A stretch of DNA of 64,000 bases from NCBI GenBank assembly GCA_024220505.1, contig JAKZZE010000009.1, forward strand, positions 878,001-942,000, read 5' to 3'. The notes below the pieces were generated by a model, which ran no database searches, was not told the DNA's origin, and saw nothing but the letters and a program-made list of their open reading frames with translations. This stretch comes from Rhizopus arrhizus (taxonomy: Eukaryota > Mucoromycota > Mucoromycetes > Mucorales > Rhizopodaceae). Positions 1 to 11,882 of the stretch are shown piece by piece; position 1 is the first letter of the stretch; each line of letters starts with the position of its first letter. The position numbers were made by a program, and so were the translations under genes.

Positions 1-1002
1 CATTGTGTCTAGTTAATATAACAAACTGAGAATTGAAAAGAAAAAAAAACGTGAGTACAGTAGCCCAGCTCAAGGGGTTGCCGTGACCGTTTCGTGACAT
101 CATCAGTAGTGCTTGTGCTCGGACGAAGATTTACCTTAAAATAATACATTAGGATACTACATCTTATTAGGTAGCAATATCAATCAAAGATCTATGTATT
201 ACTACAAGCCTTTTAAAAATACAAATGAGAGAATTGAGTAGAAAAGAAACAATAAAAAAAGCGTTTTTAAGTCCGTTGATAAACCAATAAAAAAGTTCAT
301 ACTTGTGTTAGTTGAACAGCACTAGCATGCAAATTGAATATATGCTAATATTTGATGTGTTGTTTTCTTATATTTGACCAATTCTTGCGCATTGCTTGCT
401 TGGTATTGAAGATATATGTGTTCATAGATCAAGACACTAGTTTCTCTTAGGTGGTGCATCAAAGTCTGCTGTAAGCCTATTATCGCCACAATAAAAGTAA
501 TGATGAAAAAAACCATAAACACAGATCATAAAATCCTGCAGAATACGAAGTATTGTCTATGTATGAAAAGCTATTAAAAAGGATGCAAAAAGATAATTAG
601 AAATAGTTTATACGCATCATTTAATTTTTTGTGTAAATCAAGTTTTATTCTGAAATCTCTATCAAAGCCCCGTTTGGATACCTGATATCCTAGAAAAGAA
701 TAAAAACACTAGAAGACATGTTGTGTGCGTGAATTAGGACTCTTAATCCTTCAAAGTAATTCATCGAACCCCATTCTTTCTCGCTGCTTAAATCAAGTAA
801 CTCTAATATGAATTTGGTGCTTTTTGTGAACTTAAAATTAAGGACAAGAACAAAGGCTAGAGAAGACAGCTGTAGCTGCCTTGTTGGTTGGTCAAAGAGC
901 GCAATTTTAAAAGATAAATTTTGTGACTTTCTGCAAGTAGCCAAAACAAAATTTTTTTTGACATCTCAAGCTTTTCCTTCTTTCTTTTTATAGCCATTAA
1001 AG
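1..1002. other. Intergenic DNA upstream of RPS20
   Basis: AT-rich sequence with stop codons in all frames. The few open stretches of 60-85 codons have no recognisable domain and no good splice context. The last few hundred bases must hold the RPS20 promoter, including a T-rich run just before the start codon. I see no tRNA or repeat here. Confidence 0.5.
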
Positions 1003-1531
1003 ATGTCTGCTGTTGCTGTATGTATTCATTCAATTCAATGTGGAATATGATGTTAAACATCTTATAGGATAAGTCCGCTGTCAAGCCCGGTTTGGAAGAA
1101 CAAGTTGAAGCCAAGTAAGTTTTCTTTTCTTGTTCCTGTAGGTTTTTTTTAACTTTATTTGTGTAGGATCCACCGTATCCGTATCACCTTGACTTCTCGT
1201 AACGTTAAGAACTTGGAAAAGGGTAAAGTAGAAAAACAAGTTGAGACTTGGCCAACATATTTATATTTTTTTTCGTGTAGTCTCTGCTGACCTTGTTCAA
1301 CGCGCCAAGGACAAGCAACTCAAGGTTAAGGGTCCCGTTCGTCTTCCCACCAAGACCCTCCGTATTACCACTCGTAAGTCTCCTTGTGGTAACGGTTCCG
1401 AAACCTTCGACAAGTTCGAAATGAAGATCTACAAGCGTTTGATCGACTTGCACTCTCCCTCTGAAATTGTCAAGCAAATTACCTCCATCTCCATTGAACC
1501 CGGAGTTGAAGTTGAAGTTACCATTGCTTAA
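1003..1531 (+). CDS. RPS20: 40S ribosomal protein S20 (uS10)
   Basis: Component of the small ribosomal subunit head, acting in cytosolic translation. Four exons: 1003-1017, 1068-1114, 1167-1222 and 1281-1531, with three short GT..AG introns (50, 52 and 58 nt). The spliced frame gives about 122 residues, the usual length of eukaryotic uS10. Clear family signatures are [18 protein letters not shown] near residue 23, then [20 protein letters not shown], and a C-terminus of EVEVTIA followed by TAA. The first exon encodes only five residues (MSAVA), so a simple ORF scan misses the true start. Codon use is strongly biased to C/T-ending codons, as expected for a highly expressed gene and unlike its neighbours. 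The assignment is secure; only the exact first splice sites are hand-derived. Confidence 0.95.
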
Positions 1532-1539
1532 ATGTATAA

Positions 1540-2160
1540 TAAACAATAGACATTGTAATACTTTAGTTTATCATTCGATTTGATTTAATTTATCAAAGAT
1601 TAGTGGCTTAGCCATGTATAAAACCTTTGGCTAGTCAAAGCGAAAGAAAAAGTAAATAGATTTATCCAATTGATTTTCATAGAAATTGATTTAGTTCTGT
1701 TTGGCCTTGCTTGCTTCAAGGCAAAGCCATTAAAAAACGAATGTGTTGTATTGATGCAGTGGGCATCCCTTTATTGGAGATTCAGGAGGTGATGAAGGTA
1801 CACTATGTCTTTTGGCATTTATGAGCTCCTCGCTCTTTATAAGTAGTAAAACTGACCATAGTTATCTATTAAGCAAAAAAAAAAAAAAAAAAAAGTAAAT
1901 GACATTTAAAGAGATCTGAAACGGAGCAGTCTGTTAAAAAAAGGCCTTTTATATTTCAAATTAATTATATTACATTCCTTTTGATATACGTTAAAAAATA
2001 TATAATAAACATAATATGTTAAACATACGCATTATATTGTTATAAGTTTGGTATGGGTTTTAGTGAATTGAAAAAAATAAATTAAAAATAAAAGACCTTG
2101 AACTTGTAATGCACGATAAATATATATAAAAACAAAAAAATCACAGAAAAAAGACTTATT
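1540..2160. other. Intergenic, A/T-rich
   Basis: RPS20 3' flank with ATAAA-type polyadenylation-like signals and an A19 run near 1875-1895. No gene is seen. Confidence 0.4.
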
Positions 2161-2164
2161 TATT

Positions 2165-2570
2165 ATGTTGTATATAATGAATTTAGTAAACGAGATGACA
2201 TTTGCTGTGGTTTCCAAATTAATACCAGCAGCTACATTTTCTATTTCACAATCCCTTACGAGCCAAACAATAGGCGTAAAATTGATATGATGTCTTTGGG
2301 CAATGATCTAATAAAAGAAAATGAATTAATTGTTTATATCACATGCATATATAATTTTAAAGTAAAGGGGATTTATCAATGTCAACCATGACAAAAATGA
2401 TGTTTTTATAATGTTGAGTGAAGCTCATAAGTTCAGAAAGGACGCTGTTACCTAGAATAAAATTAAATTTAACAAATGCAACTACAACATAATTATTGTT
2501 GCTTATGATTTACCCCAAGTTGGCAACGTCCTTGGGAATAGTAGTACCAGCTACATTTATTAAAGCATGT
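2165..2570 (-). pseudogene. Thioredoxin-like relic lacking the CxxC active site
   Basis: Reading the minus strand, three short blocks line up in order with the thioredoxin fold. The first (about 2505-2560) reads NVAGTTIPKDVANLG. The second (about 2370-2455) reads SELMSFTQHYKNIIFVMVDI, matching the helix-beta3 segment that ends in a VD-D pattern. The third (about 2165-2310) reads HHINFTPIVWLVRD, with the cis-Pro of the TP loop and the following strand, then AAGINLETTANVISF as the last helix. The WCGPC motif that should precede the second block is not visible. A frame stop (TAA) follows DKSPLL with no good donor before it, so the locus looks decayed or very divergent. The family match is by eye; a functional divergent gene with odd splicing is possible. 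Confidence 0.45.
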
Positions 2571-2574
2571 ATAA

Positions 2575-4065
2575 AAGAAAAAAAAATAGAAACAATGTTT
2601 TCAAGAGGAAAAAAATAAAAGTATCTATAGCCTCACAAAGGTAGTGTGATAGGAAGTTATTAAGCAATCCTCTTTTATTCTTTAATAAATCATTATGTCT
2701 CTTCCGCATTTAGAGCCAGATATAGGAGATTTGCTCTTATAATAACTATGTACAATAATCTCAACTGCAGATTTGGCCCCCGTTCATGGCTTCAAGTAGC
2801 TTCACCTCAACGTACATCTATTCTTCGCAGTCCTGCCATTCACACTAATAACTCTGGATTTGCTATTTATAAATCATAATTTTAGAGAAATGAATATACG
2901 ACTGGCAGTGTGCTTCTGGATATGGCACAATGCAACGAATCGCTTTTAGAACTTATGATGCTTATAAAGAGCCAGCATCCTTCCTGTCTTAGCGCTTTAA
3001 CAAACAAAAAAGGGAAAAGGAAAAGGACTTAGATTGTTTTAAAGCACTTGCAAAGACAACTCGATCCACGAATAGATTATTAAAATGATGTAAACGATGA
3101 AAACAATAAAGCAACCATCTTTTTATGTAAATTGCTTCATTTGATATACAAAGCAGTTTGCATTCAACTTTCTAATTTATCGTCCATAAAAGATGCACTA
3201 CTTTGGGAGAATCTAGATGCCTTATTTGATCATCTTGCCTTATGATTGAAATGCTCGTTTTGTGTTTGGGCATTTTAAAAGTGCTTCTTGTGTCATATGG
3301 AACTTGACTAATTTGTAAAGATGCTAAATTAACCACACAAAGTCCACTCTCTCTCAATTTTAACATTTTGATTTGAGGGGGGGGGTTTAACCAAATAGTT
3401 TACTCAACTTGAAAATATATTGTATCCTGTCCTTTAAAACATTTGCATAAAGAACCTGTATTAATCTGTAGAAAGCAGTTAGTGCATAATTTCTGATATA
3501 TGCTAGTACTATGAATTACTTGGAACTATTTAAAAGTAACGGAAATTACATTTAATATAATCATGTTCTTAGATAGCGTTTGTTTCTAGGAATTTTTTCC
3601 TTTTAAATTCATTACAAGCAGAACAAAATAATATGCAAGTAAAGTAGGATATATTTTGACTTGTATACCCTTTGCATATGCCTTCCTACAATATATTTGA
3701 GAGTATTGTAACTAAATAGCCTAGTAAACTATGTATAATAATAAAATCAATCGCATAAGTACTTGGCCTATAGATATACATTTAGTATGTTTAATTTAGT
3801 TATGTTTCTTTGCTTATTAGAAAATAAACAGCCCTTTAAGCCAATAAACAATGCTTGTTTTCGCAACACAAGTAATGTACCTTGAACCCAATGATTAATA
3901 GAAAAGAAGAGACTTTTTCAAGCAAGTAGATTAAAAGCCTTTGAATGAAATACTTTCAATACTTTAACATAAAGTTTCGAATTCTCATTTTAAACAAATA
4001 AAACAAAAAGATTTTTAATCGGTTAATGTAAAAATAAAGCAAAAATGAGGGGAAGGGTATAATTC
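2575..4065. other. Intergenic desert
   Basis: About 1.5 kb with stops in all frames, short A/T runs and a G9 run near 3377-3386. It separates the thioredoxin-like relic from the 3' end of the CaaX gene. I see no RNA gene or repeat. Confidence 0.4.
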
Positions 4066-4070
4066 TTTGT

Positions 4071-4940
4071 TTACAGAATGATACAATTCTTTTTCTTCAT
4101 GTTGATAGACAAGATCGATTTACGTTTAGAAGGACGTGCTGCCTTGGGTGTACTTGGGGTAGAATAAAACTGAGAAGTGTTTGCAGATGAAGGCATCTGC
4201 TGAGAAGTATTGTCCGAAGCAGGCAATGCCTGAGATCGATTGACGGAAGGAAAAGCCTTGTCAGAATGAGGCTGATCAGGTAAAGGCTTTTCAATAGGCC
4301 GAGTAACCGATGTCTGGTTGGCATCCTCTTGAGCAGTGGGTTGGCTGTATGATTGAGCAGAGCCATCGATAGGCATCTTTTCCTTATTGACCTTTGGAGG
4401 CTTTTGAGCAGATGTTGCAGAATAGTAAGCACCATGCTCTATGTTATATCTGATATGATCGAGAATATCATCAAGATTGACATAGTGTGAATCGATAGCT
4501 GTTTGAACACAGTAAAGTTCATTTTCAGTCAAAGTACGCTGAATGTATGCATTATTATCTTCCTTTTTGGATATCTCATTGGACGCTATTTTTTCTTCAG
4601 GAATATCTGGCAAGATATTTTCACCTTCTTCATTTGTAGGTGTAATGAACTGATCACTATCATCGTCGTCGTCTTTTTCTTTTTGGTTCTCAGAAGGCAG
4701 GTTGGTGTTAGTCTCTTGATGGCCTGTTATGTTATCAGCATTGTTAGGAATAAAGAATTCAGATGGTGATAGATCATTCTCAGATGGTGTAGTAGGAGCG
4801 GTGACCGCAGCTCCATTATCAAAAAGTGAGTCGGAGCTTATCATCATGTTATTACCTGTAGTAGTGAGGGATCTTTTATCTTGCTTGTCGGAATTATTGC
4901 TTATGAACTTATCTTGAACGGACGCAATAGATTCTAGCAT
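4071..4940 (-). CDS. Disordered acidic protein with C-terminal CaaX box
   Basis: Single-exon ORF of 289 residues with no recognised domain. Most of it is low complexity: Ser/Thr/Asn/Pro-rich stretches and an acidic patch (KDDDDDSD, around residue 90). One segment looks ordered, around residues 135-175 (TENELYCVQTAIDSHYVNLD followed by a helix-like stretch). The last 20 residues are basic (RPSKRKSILSINMKKK) and end in NCIIL, so the final four, C-I-I-L, form a CaaX box; a terminal Leu usually directs geranylgeranylation. A basic cluster beside a CaaX cysteine is the classic plasma-membrane anchor of Ras/Rho proteins, yet no GTPase domain is present. I infer a prenylated membrane-associated scaffold. 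The ATG is the first in frame after an upstream stop. Function unknown. Confidence 0.75.
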   Translation of the reverse strand: MLESIASVQDKFISNNSDKQDKRSLTTTGNNMMISSDSLFDNGAAVTAPTTPSENDLSPSEFFIPNNADNITGHQETNTNLPSENQKEKDDDDDSDQFITPTNEEGENILPDIPEEKIASNEISKKEDNNAYIQRTLTENELYCVQTAIDSHYVNLDDILDHIRYNIEHGAYYSATSAQKPPKVNKEKMPIDGSAQSYSQPTAQEDANQTSVTRPIEKPLPDQPHSDKAFPSVNRSQALPASDNTSQQMPSSANTSQFYSTPSTPKAARPSKRKSILSINMKKKNCIIL

Positions 4941-5520
4941 ATTAATTTGATCGTTGAAAAGAGAAAGAAGAAAGGTAAAGGAATTTTGCTCTCCAAATAA
5001 AATGGTTTATTTCATGATATATTGTTCAAAAAGAACTTTTTAAGCAGAGAATTTTCGTATGTACAATATAGTCTCTTATCATTCCTCACTGCAAAACTTG
5101 CCTTTTTTTTTTTTTTTTTTTTTTCTACATATAAAAATGTATACTTTTGGTGTATTATCAATGGCTATAGAATAAAGTATGAAAGAATATACTTCAGATA
5201 TCAATCGACACAAAAAATGATATACAATGCTTCATATATTTCTATTTTACAAACGAACATGATGATATTATTCACCTTGCTCGACAAGTGCGAGACAATA
5301 GTGGATATACACGTAGATTATGGCATTGTCATCTAGAGAGCTTGTTGCAGATTGAAATTATTTCATTAAAAAGAAATGTTTCAAATTATTCTTTTAATTA
5401 GACTCAAGTCAATGACACTTTATATGAACTGATAAAAATGTACTGTTGTTTTTTGAATGAGTAGTTAAGAGTATATATAATTAAATGTAAAAGTAACAAA
5501 AGATATGTAAGTTTTGATTG

Positions 5521-5585
<65 letters not shown>

Positions 5586-5704
5586 GTGACTCAGTGAATT
5601 AAAATGACTCATGAGTTAATGAAGAAAGGGTGAAACTGGGCATTAATAAATTTACCCCAGATCTTTTTTTTTTTCTCTTATCAACTTTTTTTATCATTAA
5701 AATA
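4941..5704. other. Divergent intergenic region between the CaaX gene and ARG2
   Basis: It separates two divergent genes and so should hold both promoters. It contains a T run near 5103-5124, a (TG)n tract at about 5520-5534 and a 49-nt T run at 5535-5583. No open frame here has coding character. Confidence 0.5.
5520..5583. repeat. (TG)n microsatellite joined to T49
   Basis: Simple repeat about 120 bp upstream of the ARG2 start codon: seven to eight TG units followed by an uninterrupted T run of about 49. Length may be unreliable because homopolymers assemble poorly. Confidence 0.9.
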
Positions 5705-7377
5705 ATGAATACTATTTCTCGACTACACAAACCAAGCTTATGTTTATTAACAAATAATTTATATAAAAAATCATATCATGCATCAACTGTAAGGAGAAAG
5801 CATACACTCGTTATCATTCAATACCTTAAACTCACTATTTATGACAGGTCATGCTTCAACAAAAAGGAGTTCGAGTAAAGTAAACAGGAAAGAAAGAAAA
5901 GACAAGAGCAAAACTAACTTATGTCATATAACAGGAACTACTTGTCAATGTGATGGATACAACGCCCAGTAAAAGAGAGCTTGAGCACTTTTTAAAACGA
6001 TTTGGATCACAAGAAAAACCTATGCTTAACACTCAGCTAAGCATCACATCGCCCAAGGATTATGTCAACGCGTTATTAGAACCTTTTTATCATCAACTGG
6101 CTATCACCAAAGTAGAGGGTCCTTTTCAGAAAAGTGGATGGCAAAAAGTGGGGAAGACGCTCTACACACTTCAAAAACTAGGATTGACATCCATTGTGGT
6201 ATCTGATAATCCAGAATGGGTGACAGATACCTCAACACCCAACGAATTAAGAAAGAGAATGATTCGAGAAAGTATGGCCCTTGTCGAAGCAATCAATCAA
6301 GCAGGAGGCAGGGCCTCGCTTGTTTATGGGTCAACACTGGAACGATCCAACTTTTCATCTACATCCATTGACGTCAATCTAGACCTGATCTTATCTGCCA
6401 TTAATAACCATCACATCCCTGTTGTTCTTCCTATCCTATCAGAGCCTGAGGGAAAGCAAGCCCCGATCAAGGCCACAGATGCTGTTCTTGCCCTATCGCA
6501 ACGATTGGCCAATCAGGGCGTCGATCCTAAACTGGTCCCTTCCAAGATTGTAGTTATCAACAAAGAAGGCGGTATCCCAAACCACGAGAGACCGGGCACT
6601 GCACACAGTTTAGTCAACCTAACTGAAGAATACTCTGACATTCAATCTGCCTTTTTAAACCAACATCCCGAATGGCAGACAGCTTATCCATATACACTAG
6701 AAAACTTGACTATGATTCAAAGCTGTCTCAAGGGATTACCTGTCACATCCTCTGCTGTCATTACCCCAGTATCATCTTTACCTTCAACTCTGATTGCTAA
6801 CCTAATTACCGACAAACCTCTCTATTCCTCTTCCTTGCCTATCACCGACCATACCCGCATCAATCAAGCCAAGACAACCGTGCTTCGACAAGGCACAAAA
6901 ATTAGAAATTTTAAAAGGGTGAATGATCTTGACCTAACAAAGTTGACTGAACTACTCGAGTCTAGTTTTCGTAAGCAGGTCGATTTCGATGGTTTCTATT
7001 CAAGATTGGAACATGTCCTTGCGGGGGCCATCATTGCGGGTGATTACGAGGGCGCGGTGATTATGACAAATGAAACGCCCAACTTGAGCAATCCTCAGAC
7101 TTATGCTTATCTTGATAAATTTGCAATTGCACCTTTCAGCCAGGGCATTGGTTTGACAGACATCTTGTGGAAGCGCATGTGTGATGCCTATCCCGAGTTG
7201 CTCTGGAGAAGTCGAAAAGATAACGGGGTTAACAAGTGGTACTTTGAACGTGCGAATGGGTATTTGCGTCTCAAGGATTCAAATTGGGTCTTGTTCTGGC
7301 ACGGTCAAGAAGGGCATGAAAAGATTGATGATTATGCGCAAATTGCAAAATCAATTCCTCCTTCTTTTAAGCAATAA
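5705..7377 (+). CDS. ARG2: N-acetylglutamate synthase, mitochondrial
   Basis: Makes N-acetylglutamate from glutamate and acetyl-CoA, the first step of fungal arginine synthesis, in the mitochondrial matrix. Two exons, 5705-5788 and 5935-7377, give about 508 residues. Exon 2 alone opens with ELLVNVMDTTPSKREL, which matches the internal start of yeast Arg2 and lacks a leader. The small upstream exon supplies MNTISRLHKPSLCLLTNN plus further Lys/Tyr/Ser residues, a typical basic, non-acidic presequence. The intron is GTAAGG..ACAG with CTAAC near the acceptor, and the join is in phase. The C-terminal half holds the DUF619/NAT acetyltransferase domain: LDKFAIAPFSQGIGLTDILW (acetyl-CoA loop) and KWYFERANGYLRLKDSNWVL. 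The N-terminal half is the degenerate kinase-like domain. No arginine-attenuator uORF was recognised. Confidence 0.9.
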
Positions 7378-7487
7378 ATAAAAAGTGTACATATATTTCT
7401 TTGTCTTTTTTTTTGGGATAACGCTCACAAAAAAAAAAAAAAAAGGCATTCTTATTGGACATTATGCCGCCTTTTTTCTTTCTTTAA

Positions 7488-10434
7488 ATGTCACGTCTTG
7501 CACGATCACCACCCCAATCACCTTCTTCCTTTTTAACTGATAAACATTTCAGATCGACTAATTCGGTTTCTCCAAATCATAATGGAAATCAAGGTGCTAC
7601 CAAAAAAAGCATCTTGTTATCTGAAAATCAACTCAATAATGTAAAATGATTCATTAAAAGAAGGCAACACTGATATAAAACGTGTTTTAGATTAATAGAA
7701 AAATTGCTACAATTCGACACGGTACACCTGTTGATCCCACAGACATTGATCCCGTTCTTCAATCAAGCCCAACTTCGAGTAAATAAAGGGACAACAAATC
7801 ACTATTTGAGTTATTCATTGCTTTTTCTCTAGTGTCCCTTGAAGAATCAACAAGTGATAATATTGGAAGATTTTCTGCTCAAATTCAAGAATATGCTATT
7901 ATTGAAGATTTATTATTTGTTTTACTAGTAATAGAGAGAGGAAACTGTTTAACAAGGAAGGAAAGAGCTGATGTGCTTATTTATTAGGGACTCAATGGCA
8001 CTTATATCAAACGCGTTTATCCAAAAGGACCAGAAGAAGAATTTGGAGACATGGAGGTGGATCGACCGCCCACACCACAAAACTTTCATGCTTGGGATCA
8101 AATCATTTATACCATTGATCCAACTCTTGGTAATTTTTTTATAAAACCAAATGCGCTTTCCATTGTAATAACATTTCCGGCTGTAGATCCTAGTTTAAAG
8201 CACCTTGTAGAAAAGATGTTACCCTTATCCACCTATTATTCATCTGTTGAAGCATTTGTAGAGACACATGCGCGTTTTGAGTACGGCATTGTGAATCATG
8301 CACTCTCAGCAGCGATCAAGACCTTTTTAAAACAATACACGTCTTTTATTGCTCAACTTGAACATCAGTTCCACACCTGCAATACATTTACACTTCAAAA
8401 GGTCTGGTTTTATGCTCAAGACACAATGCACAGCATGAAGATTTTGCAGAATTTGGTGACCACGATTCGATCAATTCAGGTCACGATAGAGAATGAGGAG
8501 AGTAATGAAGATGACATAGAGGCAGTGATTGAAGGTTTGAAAGAGGAAGAGGCAAATGGGAGTGATCGAAAGATACCAGAACAGCAAAAAGGTGGTGCGA
8601 TATTGAATGTCTTGGCTGAAAGATTAATAGGTCTTAGTGGGTAAGTTGTAAGGTAGCGATGATGATGAAGCTGATGATCTGGTTTAGTGATCCAAAATGT
8701 AAAAAGATTTATACATTTTTATTATCAAAAGCATCGGCGCCTTATTTTGAAATGTTAAATTCATGGATTTATCATGGCGAGATTATTGATCCATACAATG
8801 AATTTATGATTTTAGAAAAAAAGAGCGTCAAGAAGGAGAATCTCAAGGAAGATTTTAATGATGCCTATTGGGAAATGAGATACACGATTCGAGAAGGTGC
8901 TGTGCCCATCTTTTTAGAACCCATGAAAAATCAAATACTGCTGGCAGGAAAATATCTTAATGTGGTCAGAGAGTGTGGCGTGAATATTGCAGATCCAGAA
9001 GAGATGCAGCACGAAGTATTAAAACAACGTGCAAGAGAAGAAATGGCAGGATTCAGAAAACAAGCAGCGGAACATGCGACACATGTGCCCAGAAGTGAGG
9101 TATGGGCTGCTGTAAATGGAGCTCGATTTTCAAAGAATTTGGAAATTGCTTACAAATATGCAAACCATACCTTATTAAACCTGTTGATGGATGAAAGACA
9201 ACTCATCGGACGTTTACGGTAATAACAAGTCATTATGAGTATGATTCATACTTATCCATCTATCTTTAGTTCATTAAAGCACTATTTCTTTTTGGATCAA
9301 TCCGACTTTTTGACTTCATTTTTAGATTTAGCAAAAGATGAATTAAAGCAACCTGCATCTGATATCCCTCAATCACGACTTCAATCCTTAATGGATCTTG
9401 TATTGAGAAACTCATCCTCTGTGGCTGCTTATGATCCATTCAAGGAAGATGTCAAGGTAGCCATGAGTCATTTAAAACTTGTCGATCAACTATTACGCAT
9501 CATTAATGTAGCCGGTATGGAAGCAGCCAACAAGGATCCAAGACAGTATTCGATGGATATTCCTGTATTAGAAAGAAGTCAGAGCTTAGCAAGTAGCTTT
9601 ATGTCAACTGGGGGCCGTGATGTGCTTTCGGGTTATGACGCGTTGATCATTGATTATACAGTGACTTTTCCCCTTTCACTTGTGATTTCACGCAAGGCGC
9701 TTACCAAGTATCAACTCTTGTTTCGGCATATTTTGAACATGAAGCATGTAGAGGATCTGTTATGCGGTGCTTGGATAGATCAAAAGACGACGGTGTGGAA
9801 GTCAAAGTCAAGCCATGGAGTATTGGAAGGGTGGAAGTTTCGAATATTCTCACTGAGAAATCGAATGCTTACATTTGTTCAGCAATTCACGTATTATGTG
9901 ACAAATGAAGTGTTGGAGCCCAATTGGAGACGATTGGAATCCAATTTGATGAGTGTGTCAACTGTAGATCAAGTATTACAGTACCACTCTGATTTCTTGG
10001 ATAGCTGCTTAAAGGAGTGTATGCTGACTAATTCAAAGCTACTTCGAGTAAGTCTAGGGTTGTTTTGCTTTGCTGATATGTTAATGTATGTCGCATAGAT
10101 ATTTAATAAATTGATTGGATCTTGTGTGGCATTTACAACTCAAGCTGAAAGATATTCTAGTTTACTCGAACAAATTGAACAAGAACAAAGACAGAGTTTA
10201 TTTGGGATGCCTAGAGATGGATTAGGAGATACATCAAGTACGATTCTAATCGAAAACAGTCAACGTGCACTTTCCAAAATAGAAGAAACTTTTTTATATC
10301 ACATGCGGCTCTTGATGGATGCTCTCAATTTTTATTCTGCAGCAGAAACAACACAATTCTTATGTTTAGTTGTTCGATTAGATTATAATCAATTTTATAA
10401 TAATAATACAACAAGAGTTATAAGGCAAAAATAA
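7488..10434 (+). CDS. GCP2: Gamma-tubulin complex component 2
   Basis: Subunit of the gamma-tubulin small complex that nucleates microtubules at spindle pole bodies (Spc97 in yeast). Seven exons: 7488-7640, 7691-7778, 7833-7927, 7988-8640, 8688-9218, 9270-10047 and 10099-10434. All joins keep frame and give about 877 residues, close to human GCP2 and longer than yeast Spc97. The grip1 region begins around residue 100 with YAIIEDLLFVLLGLNGTYIK, followed by YYSSVEAFVETHARFEYG and LEHQFHTCNTFTLQKVWFY. Next come ASAPYFEMLNSWIYHGEI, NDAYWEMRYTIREGAVP and GKYLNVVRECGVNI. The grip2 half includes SLKHYFFLDQSDFLTSFLDL and VLEPNWRRLE. The first 60 residues are Ser/Pro-rich. The stop lies 75 bp from the stop of the convergent transporter gene. 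Confidence 0.93.
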
Positions 10435-10509
10435 AAATAAGAAAGAGAAAGGGGAGAGATTTATTTACAAACAAAATAAGTTATATAATCTATTTACAAC
10501 ACGTATAAT

Positions 10510-11882
10510 CTATAATTGACTATTTTCAAGTATTTCTTCTTGACTTTTTATCTTTGCCTCTTTTAAAGCATTCGTATTCACAGCCAAGAAACCTGCGACT
10601 ACAAGCAATGCACCGATGGAATATTGAATATTGGGTATAATTCCTTTAAATAAGACATCACCCATTAAAGCAAGTGGTGTCTATTGAGAATAAGTTACTG
10701 TGATTTTAATTAGATTATTACTTACAGTTAAAGATATACCAAGGGTAACTACAAGCGGAGAGGTCATCAACATTGATAACAACCAAAGATAATCCGATCT
10801 GAGTAAAAGATAAGTAGAGTGAAGCATAATATAACACGAATACTTACAAAAATGTACCGATGAATGCATTTAAAAAGATGACAATCCACAGAGTACTATT
10901 TGTAGGTATTTCAAATGTTTCGAGACCAAAATAATCGAGTAAGGGTAAAACGGGCCACAGGAGCAAGATGTTAAATGCACCAACAAAGCCAAAGAATAAG
11001 GTCATATCAATCCTGTCCTCACTGCCAATCTTCAATTTCAGCAAGATTGTATAGCAACCATAGAATACAGCACCTAATAAAGCAAGAATGTCGCCTATGA
11101 GTGGTGATGTGGCATAAGGTAATGAATCACTGACATGATCAGAATAAGATACAAGTATAACACCCGTAAAACTAATAAAATAAGTTACTGTTTGTAAAAA
11201 GCAAGTTTTTAAAAAAGAGTATACCTGATAAGCACAGCCATAAATTTAATCATATTTAATTTCTCTACATTGAATAAAGCACCAATACCCAAAGTAAACA
11301 AACCAGACATGGAAGATAAGATTGTACTACTGCCAACTGTTGTATAAGCTAAACTTGCATTGGTTGTGAAATTAGCAAAGAACCAGAGAATACAAAATGT
11401 GAGGCTTAATTTAATTGTTTCTATAGTAGATAATTTCTCTTGTTGTTGTGGTATTGATGTGGATGATGGAATAGAAGCATAATTCTATTGTGGTGTTAAT
11501 ATGATTTCTTTTAATGAATCATTATACCTTCACATTATTCTGATTGATCAATTGACTACAAACAATAAGTAAAAGAGATATTAAAGTAATATTGGTTGCT
11601 TACTTTTTAGGTTTAGATCTTTTAAATAAAGAAGGTAAGAGATATATTGAAAATGTGGCTGTATTCAAATAGGTAACAAGAAAGGGTTTATTGTAATTCA
11701 TTTCACCAAATAAACTCTAAAGCGAGAAAAAAAAAAAAAAAATGAATAAATTATTACTATTTTAGATCTTTACAACTTACATTCATAGCAAATGATGATG
11801 CAACCCATATAAATATAACACCAGAGAGTGCTAATATGCCTCCCCAATATCTTTTTTGTGATATCAGTTTAATATCTGACAT
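10510..11882 (-). CDS. SLC35F/THI74-type vacuolar drug-metabolite transporter
   Basis: Multi-spanning transporter of the EamA/DMT superfamily, most like yeast YML018C/Thi74 and metazoan SLC35F5; the substrate is not established in the family. Seven exons on the minus strand, about 11882-11781, 11716-11604, 11555-11528, 11484-11225, 11171-10848, 10798-10726 and 10680-10510. The first exon gives MSDIKLISQKRYWGGILALS, then a TM segment. Exon 2 gives MNYNKPFLVTYLNTATFSIY, a family hallmark. Later blocks include WFFANFTTNASLAYTTVGSS, SDHVSDSLPYATSPLIGDIL and SDYLWLLSMLMTSPLVVTLG. About ten TM helices are expected and the length of about 356 residues fits. A 28-nt micro-exon lies in the cytosolic loop between TM2 and TM3. 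The gene is convergent with GCP2. Confidence 0.85.

Noticed and set aside
5022..5336. 104-codon plus-strand ORF
   Set aside because: Contains a T22 run read as Phe, lies in the shared promoter of the CaaX gene and ARG2, and has no family features.
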